Below are positions 54,930-62,399 of a stretch of 64,000 bases of DNA, in pieces (the first letter of the stretch is position 1; every line of letters begins with the position of its first letter). The position numbers were made by a program, and so were the translations under genes. Source of the stretch: Prochlorococcus sp. AG-347-L02 (lineage in GTDB: Bacteria; Cyanobacteriota; Cyanobacteriia; PCC-6307; Cyanobiaceae); contig QCCL01000003.1 of NCBI GenBank assembly GCA_003281255.1, forward strand, positions 57,277 to 121,276, read 5' to 3'. Under the pieces are notes generated by a model that worked only from the letters and a program-made list of their open reading frames with translations, was not told the DNA's origin and searched no databases.

Positions 54930-56207
54930 TTATTTTTTTCCTTTTAATAAAAAAACAGGATTATTTGGTTCTAATCTCATTCCCTCAGAGATACTTAGGC
55001 TTTTATAGGTCTGAATTAAATTTAAATTTGTTTTGAAATTTTTATCTTCTAATTCCTCTTTCAATTCTTTAATAGTTTGAATATCGATTATTGGGATAAC
55101 GATAACGTCTCCAATATCCATATCTTGAGCTAGTTTATTAATAATCTGAAGTTTAGTTTTTTTATCACATCCTCCAATTATTAATCTATTAGGTTTTGCA
55201 AAAGAACTTAAATTTTTCATATTCAAGATGTAATTTATATCTTCCTCAAAAATAAATTTTGGTTTGACGCCAAGCCTCTCTGAGTTTTCTATTATTAATT
55301 CTTTTGAGCCAACCCTTTTATCGATACAAAACAAATCTAAATTAGGCCTTAACTTTAGTGCCTCTAAACCAATTGACCCACAACCTGCTCCTATATCCCA
55401 GAGGACACCATTTTTCGGGAGCTCTAGGTCAGCTAATATTTGAACGCGAACCTCCCTTTTAGTTAATAAGTTTGGTCTATCATCAAAAGTTTTAAAAATA
55501 TGGTCACTGATTCCGAAAAGTGGGAGATTATCATTTGAGTAATTTTTCTTTGTTTTTGTAAGGACAACAATGTTCAAACTCGATATGTAAGAGGGTAATG
55601 ATTCTTTAAGATTTAATTTTCTTATATTTTCTTTGTCGAAGCCTATTTCCTCACAGAGCCAAAAATCATAGAAGTCAATCAGATTTAATTCTATTAAGTT
55701 TTCTTTGATCATTTCTAAACTATTATTATTTGAATCTGTGATAACAGACAAACTAGAAGGTCTTGCTTTAAGAGCCTCTATTAACTTAGTAGAATCTCTG
55801 CCGTGAATACTTACATTAACGGTATCTTGCCACGGAATTTTTAACTTGCTAAATGCCAACTGAATGCAAGTATTTGAAGGGTAAAAATTTAATTCATCTT
55901 TTGAAAAATTTTCTAGTAATATTCTCCCAATTCCAAACCAAAGTGGATCTCCTCTAGAAATTAAAATAACATCAGTTTTTTGAGATCGAAGCCAGTCAAG
56001 AAGTTCGATATTACTTTTGCTCGAAAAAAATGATTTCTTTTTTAATACACCATTTTCGCTCCATGATTTAATTTCTCCAAAATATGAATTTGGAACTGCA
56101 ATATTTTCGGTTTCTAAAAATAGATTTTGTAATTTCAAGGATAGATCATCAAATTTATAAGAATTAATCCCAATTACATGAATTTTTTTATTAACTTTAG
56201 TCATCAA
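54930..56207 (-). CDS. Precorrin-6Y C5,15-methyltransferase (CbiE-CbiT fusion)
   Basis: This 425-residue bifunctional enzyme works in cobalamin corrin-ring synthesis. The N-terminal ~220 residues are the CbiE tetrapyrrole methylase (KKIHVIGIN, VILISRGDPLWFGIGR, FYPSNTCIQLAFSKL). The C-terminal part is CbiT, a SAM methylase/decarboxylase with the SAM motif LWDIGAGCGSIGLEAL and FIGGCDK-like strands. The fusion is equivalent to CobL. It is a single gene, with cobD at 7928 in the same pathway. Confidence 0.93.
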   Translation of the reverse strand: MMTKVNKKIHVIGINSYKFDDLSLKLQNLFLETENIAVPNSYFGEIKSWSENGVLKKKSFFSSKSNIELLDWLRSQKTDVILISRGDPLWFGIGRILLENFSKDELNFYPSNTCIQLAFSKLKIPWQDTVNVSIHGRDSTKLIEALKARPSSLSVITDSNNNSLEMIKENLIELNLIDFYDFWLCEEIGFDKENIRKLNLKESLPSYISSLNIVVLTKTKKNYSNDNLPLFGISDHIFKTFDDRPNLLTKREVRVQILADLELPKNGVLWDIGAGCGSIGLEALKLRPNLDLFCIDKRVGSKELIIENSERLGVKPKFIFEEDINYILNMKNLSSFAKPNRLIIGGCDKKTKLQIINKLAQDMDIGDVIVIPIIDIQTIKELKEELEDKNFKTNLNLIQTYKSLSISEGMRLEPNNPVFLLKGKK

Positions 56208-56287
56208 TATTTAATGAAATGGAATTAAATTGTTTGAATGTTTCATTAAAATATTTTATTATTATTTAAGTTATCATCTTAAATTAA

Positions 56288-56539
56288 TTGTCTGAAAGGA
56301 GAAAGAGATTACATGATTTGTTGTTAACTCTAATTAATAAAGATAGTGAATTTGAGTTTATTGAAGGAGATTCTAGCGATTTAACATCAAGCTATTCTGA
56401 AAAAGACACTTTGAATTTATCTCGAGTTATTGAAAAAAATCGTAAAATAATCAAAAGATACCAAGCTATTGTAAGAACAGCTGTAACTCTTGATGCCCTG
56501 ATGGATTCTGAAAATGAAGAAAATTACAAAATCAAATAA
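56288..56539 (+). CDS. Small soluble protein, unknown
   Basis: This 83-residue protein, with TTG start at 56288, is charged. It begins SERRKRLHDLLLTLINKD and ends in a helix (RKIIKRYQAIVRTAVTLDA). No membrane segment or family is recognised. It overlaps the following DUF3122-like gene by 26 bases and is followed by ribD in a likely three-gene run. Confidence 0.7.
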   Translation: MSERRKRLHDLLLTLINKDSEFEFIEGDSSDLTSSYSEKDTLNLSRVIEKNRKIIKRYQAIVRTAVTLDALMDSENEENYKIK

Positions 56540-57014
56540 AAATATTTTTTTAAAAGGAATATTACCTTTATTTTTACTACTAACATTTGTTTTTAACCCA
56601 TTAAAAGTATCTGCAGAAGTTGCAGCAACAGAAATAAATGGGGAATTAATGAATGCTAGCAGTGAGTTTTTAAGGGATTTGGACTTTGAAACTTGGCAAT
56701 TAGTAGCTTATAGATCACCTCTTTTTGAAGATAAATTGATCTTAAGAGTAATAGGATATCCAGGAAATCTCAGGATCGATCATCCCACTGACTTGAGAGT
56801 TGAATCAGGGAGAAAACAGTGGCTTTTAGATGATAAAACATTACTTAATGTGGAATTAGCAAATGATGGAAGACAAGCTGCAGCAGAATTCGATCTTAAT
56901 GAATTGATTAAAAATTTAGATAAAAATAGACCATTAAGATTATCTTTGTCAGGAGTTTTTTCTGAGTTACCTATTCCTCCTTTCGTTGTTAAAGAGTGGA
57001 GATCAATAAGCTGA
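56514..57014 (+). CDS. DUF3122-like exported protein
   Basis: This 166-residue protein has a clear signal peptide (basic start, hydrophobic core near residues 13-28, cleavage near VSAEVA). The beta-rich domain that follows has WQLVAYRSPLFEDKLILRVIG, HPTDLRVESGRKQWLLDD and SLSGVFSELPIPPFVVKEW. These resemble the cyanobacterial DUF3122 family as I remember it. It acts outside the cytoplasm, probably in the lumen or periplasm. It overlaps the upstream small gene. Confidence 0.8.
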   Translation: MKKITKSNKNIFLKGILPLFLLLTFVFNPLKVSAEVAATEINGELMNASSEFLRDLDFETWQLVAYRSPLFEDKLILRVIGYPGNLRIDHPTDLRVESGRKQWLLDDKTLLNVELANDGRQAAAEFDLNELIKNLDKNRPLRLSLSGVFSELPIPPFVVKEWRSIS

Positions 57015-57029
57015 ATTTGATGTTTGGAG

Positions 57030-58124
57030 ATGTCTGAAAAAAATGTAAGCCATACAAAATGGATGAAAAGAGCAATTTTTTTGGCTTCCTTAGGCAAAAA
57101 TACAACGAGTCCTAACCCTAAGGTGGGAGCGGTGATACTTGATAAGAATGGAAACCTCATTTCAGAAGGATTTCATTTCAAGGCAGGGATGCCTCATGCA
57201 GAGGCAATGGCTTTTAAAAATTTAAAAAAGGATGCTAAAGGTGGAACAATGTATGTAAATCTTGAACCTTGTTGCCATCAAGGTAAAACACCTCCCTGTG
57301 TAGATAAGGTGATATCCTCTGGGTTAAAAAAGGTATATATATCTATTCAAGACCCTGATAAAAGAGTCTCTGGTAAAGGTATTAAGCTTCTAAAAGAAGC
57401 TGGTATAAAAGTTCACTTAGGATTATGTAAAAAAGAATCCTTAGATCTTAATAAGGCTTTCATTCATAGGAATATTACAAAAAAGGCGTTTGGTGTTCTT
57501 AAGTGGGCAATGAGTATAGATGGAAGAATAGCTTTAAAAAATGGAAAAAGTAAATGGATTACTAATGATGAATCAAGGTCATTAGTTCATTCTTTTAGAG
57601 CAGAATTTGATGCAATAATTATTGGGGGAAACACATTAAGAAGAGACAACCCACTTTTGACTACTAGAGGTTCCATAAATCCTGAGCCTTTACGAGTTGT
57701 TTTCACAAAAAGTTTAGATCTCCCTTCAAAATCTAATCTTTGGGATTGCAGTAAGGCAAAAACTTTAGTTATTTATGATTCTTCTACAGCAAATGAAAGC
57801 TACCTTTCAAGGATTCCAAAATGCGTGGAGGTTGAAAAGGTATTATCAGATAATCCAGAGTTAATTTCAAAAATACTTGCAAAAAGAGGATGTAATAAAG
57901 TTCTTTGGGAATGTGGCCCTAGATTGGCTACTGCCGCTATTCAATCTAATTGTGTTCAGGAACTTGTTACTTTTATCGCCCCAAAAATTTTAGGTGGAGA
58001 AAATAGTATGAATCCTCTAAGTGATTTTGAATTTAAAGATATGCACGAAATTATTAAATTAAGTGATTCTCAGTTTAGTTTGATTGGAAATGATATTTGT
58101 GTTAAGAATTCATTCAAAAATTAA
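57030..58124 (+). CDS. ribD: Riboflavin biosynthesis deaminase/reductase RibD
   Basis: This bifunctional enzyme has an N-terminal CDA-like deaminase with the zinc site HAEAMAF and EPCCHQGKTPPCVD. A C-terminal reductase follows (LKWAMSIDGRIAL, SKWITNDESRSLVH, IIGGNTLRRDNPLLTTR). It carries out two steps from GTP-derived pyrimidine to ribitylaminouracil. I start at ATG 57030, giving MSEKNVSHTKW; an in-frame TTG two codons earlier is less likely. Confidence 0.95.
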   Translation: MSEKNVSHTKWMKRAIFLASLGKNTTSPNPKVGAVILDKNGNLISEGFHFKAGMPHAEAMAFKNLKKDAKGGTMYVNLEPCCHQGKTPPCVDKVISSGLKKVYISIQDPDKRVSGKGIKLLKEAGIKVHLGLCKKESLDLNKAFIHRNITKKAFGVLKWAMSIDGRIALKNGKSKWITNDESRSLVHSFRAEFDAIIIGGNTLRRDNPLLTTRGSINPEPLRVVFTKSLDLPSKSNLWDCSKAKTLVIYDSSTANESYLSRIPKCVEVEKVLSDNPELISKILAKRGCNKVLWECGPRLATAAIQSNCVQELVTFIAPKILGGENSMNPLSDFEFKDMHEIIKLSDSQFSLIGNDICVKNSFKN

Positions 58125-58152
58125 ATTTGAAACTAATTTTTTGGGATAAAAT

Positions 58153-58162
58153 ACCGTACGGT
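58153..58162. promoter_or_regulatory. 10-base palindrome upstream of ftsH
   Basis: ACCGTACGGT is perfectly self-complementary and lies 48 bases upstream of a TATAAT box (58210-58215), before ftsH. It is unusually G+C-rich for this intergenic space and could be an operator. No regulator is assigned. Confidence 0.3.
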
Positions 58163-58209
58163 TCTTACCCAAAAAAAACAATACAGATACGGAAACTCTT
58201 CGTTTAGTT

Positions 58210-58215
58210 TATAAT
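58210..58215 (+). promoter_or_regulatory. Candidate -10 box of ftsH
   Basis: A perfect TATAAT lies 22 bases before the ATG at 58238. No convincing -35 hexamer is visible, which is common in cyanobacterial promoters. Confidence 0.45.
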
Positions 58216-58237
58216 AAGTTCACAATTGTTCCTAACT

Positions 58238-60100
58238 ATGCCAATAAGACAAGACGATAATCAACCTAATAGAAGATTTGGAATTGTAAATATCATTTTG
58301 ATAGGAGTTGGAGCATTACTTTTATTTAGCAGCCTTTTCCCTAATCAAAATATGCAAATCCCTAGGGTTCCTTATTCTTTATTTATAGATCAGGTTAATG
58401 ATGGTGAAGTTAAGCGTGCATATATCACTCAAGAACAGATTAGATATGAGTTAAATGGAGCTGAAGAAGGCGCCCCTTCTGTATTAGCAACAACTCCAAT
58501 TTTTGATATGGACCTTCCACAAAGGTTAGAAAGTAAAGGGGTAGAATTCGCTGCCGCTCCTCCCAAAAAACCTAATTTTTTCTCAACCATATTGAGTTGG
58601 GTTGTTCCTCCTTTAATTTTTATCCTTGTTTTACAATTCTTCGCTAGAAGAAGTATGGGTGGTGGAGGTGCTCAAGGAGCCCTTAGCTTTACTAAAAGTA
58701 AAGCTAAAGTTTACGTCCCCGATGATGAATCAAAAGTAACATTTGCTGATGTGGCTGGCGTTGATGAAGCTAAGGATGAATTAACGGAAATAGTTGATTT
58801 TCTAAAAAAACCTGAGAGATACACAGATATTGGTGCGCGAATACCAAAAGGGGTACTTCTTGTGGGCCCTCCAGGAACAGGTAAAACTCTTCTTTCAAAA
58901 GCTGTTGCAGGAGAAGCAGAAGTTCCTTTCTTTATAATTTCAGGTTCTGAATTTGTTGAGCTATTTGTTGGTGCAGGTGCTGCAAGAGTAAGAGATTTAT
59001 TTGAACAAGCAAAGAAAAAAGCTCCTTGTATTATCTTTATTGATGAATTGGATGCTATTGGTAAAAGTCGTTCTGGATCCATGGGAGTCGTTGGTGGCAA
59101 TGATGAAAGAGAACAAACATTAAATCAACTTCTTACAGAAATGGATGGCTTCGCCTCCGCAGATAAGCCCGTTATAGTTCTTGCAGCTACTAACCAACCA
59201 GAAGTCCTAGATGCCGCGTTACTAAGGCCTGGAAGATTCGATAGGCAAGTATTAGTTGATAGACCAGATTTGTCTGGTAGAAAAACTATATTGGAGATAT
59301 ACACGAAGAAGGTTAAACTATCTGATTCTATTGACTTGGATTCTATTGCCCAAGCTACTAGCGGATTCGCTGGAGCTGATTTAGCTAACATGGTAAATGA
59401 GGCTGCTTTACTTGCAGCTAGAGCTAAAAGGAAAAGTGTAGAACAACAAGACTTAAGCGAAGCTATAGAGAGAGTTGTGGCTGGATTGGAAAAGAAGAGT
59501 CGTGTTTTACAAGATGATGAAAAAAAAGTTGTTGCTTATCACGAAGTCGGACATGCAATAGTTGGCCATCTCATGCCAGGAGGTTCAAAAGTTGCCAAGA
59601 TTTCAATTGTGCCAAGAGGTATGAGTGCACTTGGATATACTCTTCAACTGCCAACAGAGGAAAGATTTTTGAATTCTAAAGAGGAATTAAAAGGACAAAT
59701 AGCTACACTACTTGGTGGAAGATCAGCAGAAGAGGTCGTTTTTGGAAAGATTACTACGGGGGCATCAAATGATTTACAAAGAGCAACTGATATAGCAGAA
59801 CAAATGGTAGGAACATTCGGAATGAGTGATATCCTTGGTCCACTAGCTTACGATAAACAAGGTGGTGGTCAGTTTTTAGGAAATGGAAACAATCCAAGAA
59901 GATCTGTGAGTGATGCTACGGCTCAAGCAATAGACAAAGAGGTTAGAGGTTTAGTTGATGACGCACACGAAACAGCACTTAATATTTTGAGGAATAATTT
60001 ACCTCTTCTTGAATCGATTTCTCAAAAAATTCTCCAAGAAGAAGTTATAGAGGGAGAGGATCTTAAAACTCTCTTAGCAGAGAGTAAAATGCCTGCATAG
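58238..60100 (+). CDS. ftsH: ATP-dependent zinc metalloprotease FtsH
   Basis: This membrane AAA protease has 620 residues from the ATG at 58238. It has an N-terminal helix ([19 protein letters not shown]), a periplasmic or lumenal domain, and a second helix ([17 protein letters not shown]). Walker A is [14 protein letters not shown] and Walker B is [12 protein letters not shown]. The zinc site HEVGH lies in [15 protein letters not shown], and a second-ligand region includes [19 protein letters not shown]. In cyanobacteria FtsH complexes degrade damaged PSII D1. Which of the four FtsH paralogues it is cannot be assigned from the sequence alone. Confidence 0.96.
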   Translation: MPIRQDDNQPNRRFGIVNIILIGVGALLLFSSLFPNQNMQIPRVPYSLFIDQVNDGEVKRAYITQEQIRYELNGAEEGAPSVLATTPIFDMDLPQRLESKGVEFAAAPPKKPNFFSTILSWVVPPLIFILVLQFFARRSMGGGGAQGALSFTKSKAKVYVPDDESKVTFADVAGVDEAKDELTEIVDFLKKPERYTDIGARIPKGVLLVGPPGTGKTLLSKAVAGEAEVPFFIISGSEFVELFVGAGAARVRDLFEQAKKKAPCIIFIDELDAIGKSRSGSMGVVGGNDEREQTLNQLLTEMDGFASADKPVIVLAATNQPEVLDAALLRPGRFDRQVLVDRPDLSGRKTILEIYTKKVKLSDSIDLDSIAQATSGFAGADLANMVNEAALLAARAKRKSVEQQDLSEAIERVVAGLEKKSRVLQDDEKKVVAYHEVGHAIVGHLMPGGSKVAKISIVPRGMSALGYTLQLPTEERFLNSKEELKGQIATLLGGRSAEEVVFGKITTGASNDLQRATDIAEQMVGTFGMSDILGPLAYDKQGGGQFLGNGNNPRRSVSDATAQAIDKEVRGLVDDAHETALNILRNNLPLLESISQKILQEEVIEGEDLKTLLAESKMPA

Positions 60101-60129
60101 TAGAATTTAGGTTTTTCGTATAAAGTTAA

Positions 60130-61056
60130 ATGTTAAAGCCGATCAAGCTTGCAAGTAAAAATTTTTTATCAAGCTTGGATACTTCAAGTGAGGAATTTCT
60201 TCATATTCTAGAAATAGCAAAAAATTTTAAAAATAAAGATCTAAATATAAAACTCAAAGAAAAAGTTTTAGGGTTAATTTTTGATAAGTCATCAACTCGT
60301 ACCAGAGTTAGTTTCCAGGTAGCAATGTCAAGACTTGGCGGCACCACAGTTGACCTAAATCCTACTACGTCACAAATTGGAAGGGGAGAGCCAATTAGAG
60401 ATACAGCAAGAGTGCTAAGTAGATACTGTGATGTTCTTGCGATAAGAACATTTAAACAAACTGATTTGGAAGAGTATGCAAAGTGGTCTACAAAGCCAGT
60501 TATTAATGCTCTTACAGATTTAGAACATCCATGTCAGGCTTTAGCTGATTTTTTAACGATTAAAGAGGAATTCCTTGATTTTCAAGATGTAGTTTTGACA
60601 TTTATTGGAGACGGTAATAATGTCGCAAATTCTCTTATTTTATGTGGAGCTTTATTAGGAGTAGAAGTTAGGATTGCATGTCCTAAAGGTTATGAGCCTA
60701 ACTCTTTGTTGATCGATAAAGCATATGAAATATATAAAAATAAGAATTTGTTGAAAATCACTAATGATCCCAATACTGCTGTTTTAGGAGCAAATGTACT
60801 TTATACTGATGTTTGGTCATCTATGGGTGAAGAAAATCAAAAGGATGAGAAAGAAAAAGTTTTTAATGGTTTCACTGTTGATAGAGATTTAGTTAGTAAG
60901 GCTGATAAAGATGCAATTATTCTTCATTGCCTTCCTGCGTATAGATCCAAAGAGATAACTGATCAAATATTTGAAAGTCACAAAAGTAGAATTTTTGATC
61001 AAGCGGAAAATAGATTACATGCTCAACAAGCTCTTTTATCTTGCATTCTCCAATAG
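60130..61056 (+). CDS. argF: Ornithine carbamoyltransferase
   Basis: This 308-residue enzyme forms citrulline in arginine synthesis. The carbamoyl-phosphate motif is DKSSTRTRVSFQVA. HPCQALADFLT, FIGDGNNVANSLI, TDVWSSMGEE and LHCLPAYRSKEIT, which carries the ornithine-binding Cys, follow. It lies 29 bases after ftsH and may be read from the ftsH transcript. Arginine genes are dispersed; argD is at 23772. Confidence 0.96.
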   Translation: MLKPIKLASKNFLSSLDTSSEEFLHILEIAKNFKNKDLNIKLKEKVLGLIFDKSSTRTRVSFQVAMSRLGGTTVDLNPTTSQIGRGEPIRDTARVLSRYCDVLAIRTFKQTDLEEYAKWSTKPVINALTDLEHPCQALADFLTIKEEFLDFQDVVLTFIGDGNNVANSLILCGALLGVEVRIACPKGYEPNSLLIDKAYEIYKNKNLLKITNDPNTAVLGANVLYTDVWSSMGEENQKDEKEKVFNGFTVDRDLVSKADKDAIILHCLPAYRSKEITDQIFESHKSRIFDQAENRLHAQQALLSCILQ

Positions 61057-61084
61057 GAATACTTGCGAACTAATTCATAAAAGG

Positions 61085-61112
61085 GTACAAATGTATTAGA
61101 GTACATTTGTTT
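61085..61112 (+). promoter_or_regulatory. LexA operator (SOS box) upstream of lexA
   Basis: The 9-base arms ACAAATGTA (61087-61095) and TACATTTGT (61102-61110) form a perfect inverted repeat with a 6-base spacer. Each also reads as a near match to the cyanobacterial SOS consensus RGTACNNNDGTWCB (GGTACAAATGTAT, and AGTACATTTGTTT), with one mismatch. It ends just before the lexA ATG, as expected for autorepression. The consensus is from memory. Confidence 0.7.
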
Positions 61113-61113
61113 T

Positions 61114-61731
61114 ATGGGAACTTCTTCAGGGGGCGATCTTACCCAAGCTCAGAATGAACTATATGGGTGGATAAAAGAATATATGAAAGACTTTCAACAT
61201 AGCCCATCCATCAGGCAAATGATGCAAGCTATGGGATTAAAATCTCCTGCTCCAATTCAAAGTCGCTTAAAACATTTACAAGAAAAGGGTTATATCTCAT
61301 GGCAAGAAGGTAAAGCAAGAACAATGCAAATAGTCGATGAAATTATAGAAGGTGTACCAATTATGGGTTCAGTCGCAGCTGGAGGTTTAATTGAAACTTA
61401 TTCTGATGTTCAAGAGAATTTAGATATTTCTGATGTTTTAAAAAAGAAAAATGTTTTTGCACTTTCAGTTAATGGAGATTCTATGGTAGATGCATGTATT
61501 GCAGATGGAGATATGGTTTTGATGGAGCCAATTAGAGATTCATACTCTCTTAGAAACGGAACTATTGTTAGTGCATTGGTCCCGGGTTTAGGAACAACTT
61601 TAAAGTATTTTGTTAAGAGAGGAGGAAAAATATTTCTTGAAGCAGCAAATCCAGCGTATGAACCAATTGAGTTGAATTTAGATGAAGTTGTTTTTCAAGG
61701 GAAATTATTAGCTGTCTGGCGAAAAGTTTAA
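61114..61731 (+). CDS. lexA: LexA repressor
   Basis: This 205-residue protein has an N-terminal winged helix (SPSIRQMMQAMGLKSPAPIQS) and a C-terminal S24 peptidase domain. The self-cleavage site is A89-G90 in SVAAGGLIE. Ser123 (NGDSMVDACI) and Lys164 (TTLKYFVK) are the catalytic pair, so it should be cleavable by RecA filaments. The operator overlapping the promoter indicates autoregulation. Confidence 0.96.
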   Translation: MGTSSGGDLTQAQNELYGWIKEYMKDFQHSPSIRQMMQAMGLKSPAPIQSRLKHLQEKGYISWQEGKARTMQIVDEIIEGVPIMGSVAAGGLIETYSDVQENLDISDVLKKKNVFALSVNGDSMVDACIADGDMVLMEPIRDSYSLRNGTIVSALVPGLGTTLKYFVKRGGKIFLEAANPAYEPIELNLDEVVFQGKLLAVWRKV

Positions 61732-61796
61732 TTTGAGGTAAATTCATATTTTGAAAATATAAATATCAAGGTTTCAATTGGTATATTTAAAGTTGT

Positions 61797-61869
61797 GGGG
61801 CCATAGCTCAGTTGGTAGAGCACCTGCATGGCATGCAGGGGGTCAGCGGTTCGAGTCCGCTTGGCTCCA
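61797..61869 (+). tRNA. tRNA-Ala (anticodon GGC)
   Basis: GGGGCCA pairs with TGGCTCC, with one G-T pair, and the discriminator is A. The D arm is GCTC/GAGC. The anticodon stem CCTGC/GCAGG holds the loop ATGGCAT, giving GGC. The T arm GCGGTTCGAGTCCGC is intact. It marks the junction between core genes and the unusual region to the right. Confidence 0.98.
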
Positions 61870-62399
61870 CTTAATTTTCCTTTTCATATCAATGGTTTTT
61901 AGGACGTTTTCGTAAAAGCATAACTTTTGTACTTACTTCTACAAGCTTGTTTAGTCAATTCTGCACCCTAAATTACCCTTAAGGACATTCTTAAGTTGCT
62001 ACAAATTGAAACCTTTAAATTTGGTCAAACTTACAAGGCAACAAATCAAAGCCAGATATGGTTTTACTGGTCAATACAAGGAATAGAAAAACAAAATAAG
62101 GTAATAACAAAAATTGTTCATAAATTTTCTACAGGTTAAAGATCAACAATTATTACTGACATTGAATTGCACACTAATAACTCAAAAAAAGATTCAAGAT
62201 TTTAAATATTAATCTGAATAAATATCAAAAACATTTGCATCAGCTAATTTAGCTCGCTTAAATTACTATTAATATTTGTCTTACTTCGATATAAAAATTT
62301 GTGTGAGAAATTTTTAAGGAAAATTCACCAGTTTTTGATAAAATCAAGACGATTGTCAATATGTTAATCCTTTTGCGATCTTAAAGTTATTTTCCCAAG
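61870..62399. other. Long A+T-rich gap between tRNA-Ala and the surface-protein gene
   Basis: About 530 bases hold no convincing conserved gene. A 47-codon frame with TTG start (61996-62139) is present, beginning LQIETFKFGQTYKATNQSQ. A possible -10 element GATAAAAT lies at 62336-62343 for the downstream gene. The gap is unusually large for this genome and may hold decayed sequence or an undetected small RNA. Confidence 0.5.
61996..62139 (+). CDS. Possible 47-residue ORF or gene remnant
   Basis: A TTG-initiated frame ends at TAA 62137-62139. The predicted peptide is polar with several aromatic residues (SQIWFYWSIQGIEKQNK), has no signal sequence and matches nothing I recognise. It could equally be the remnant of a decayed gene beside the tRNA. 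Confidence 0.22.
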   Translation: MLQIETFKFGQTYKATNQSQIWFYWSIQGIEKQNKVITKIVHKFSTG

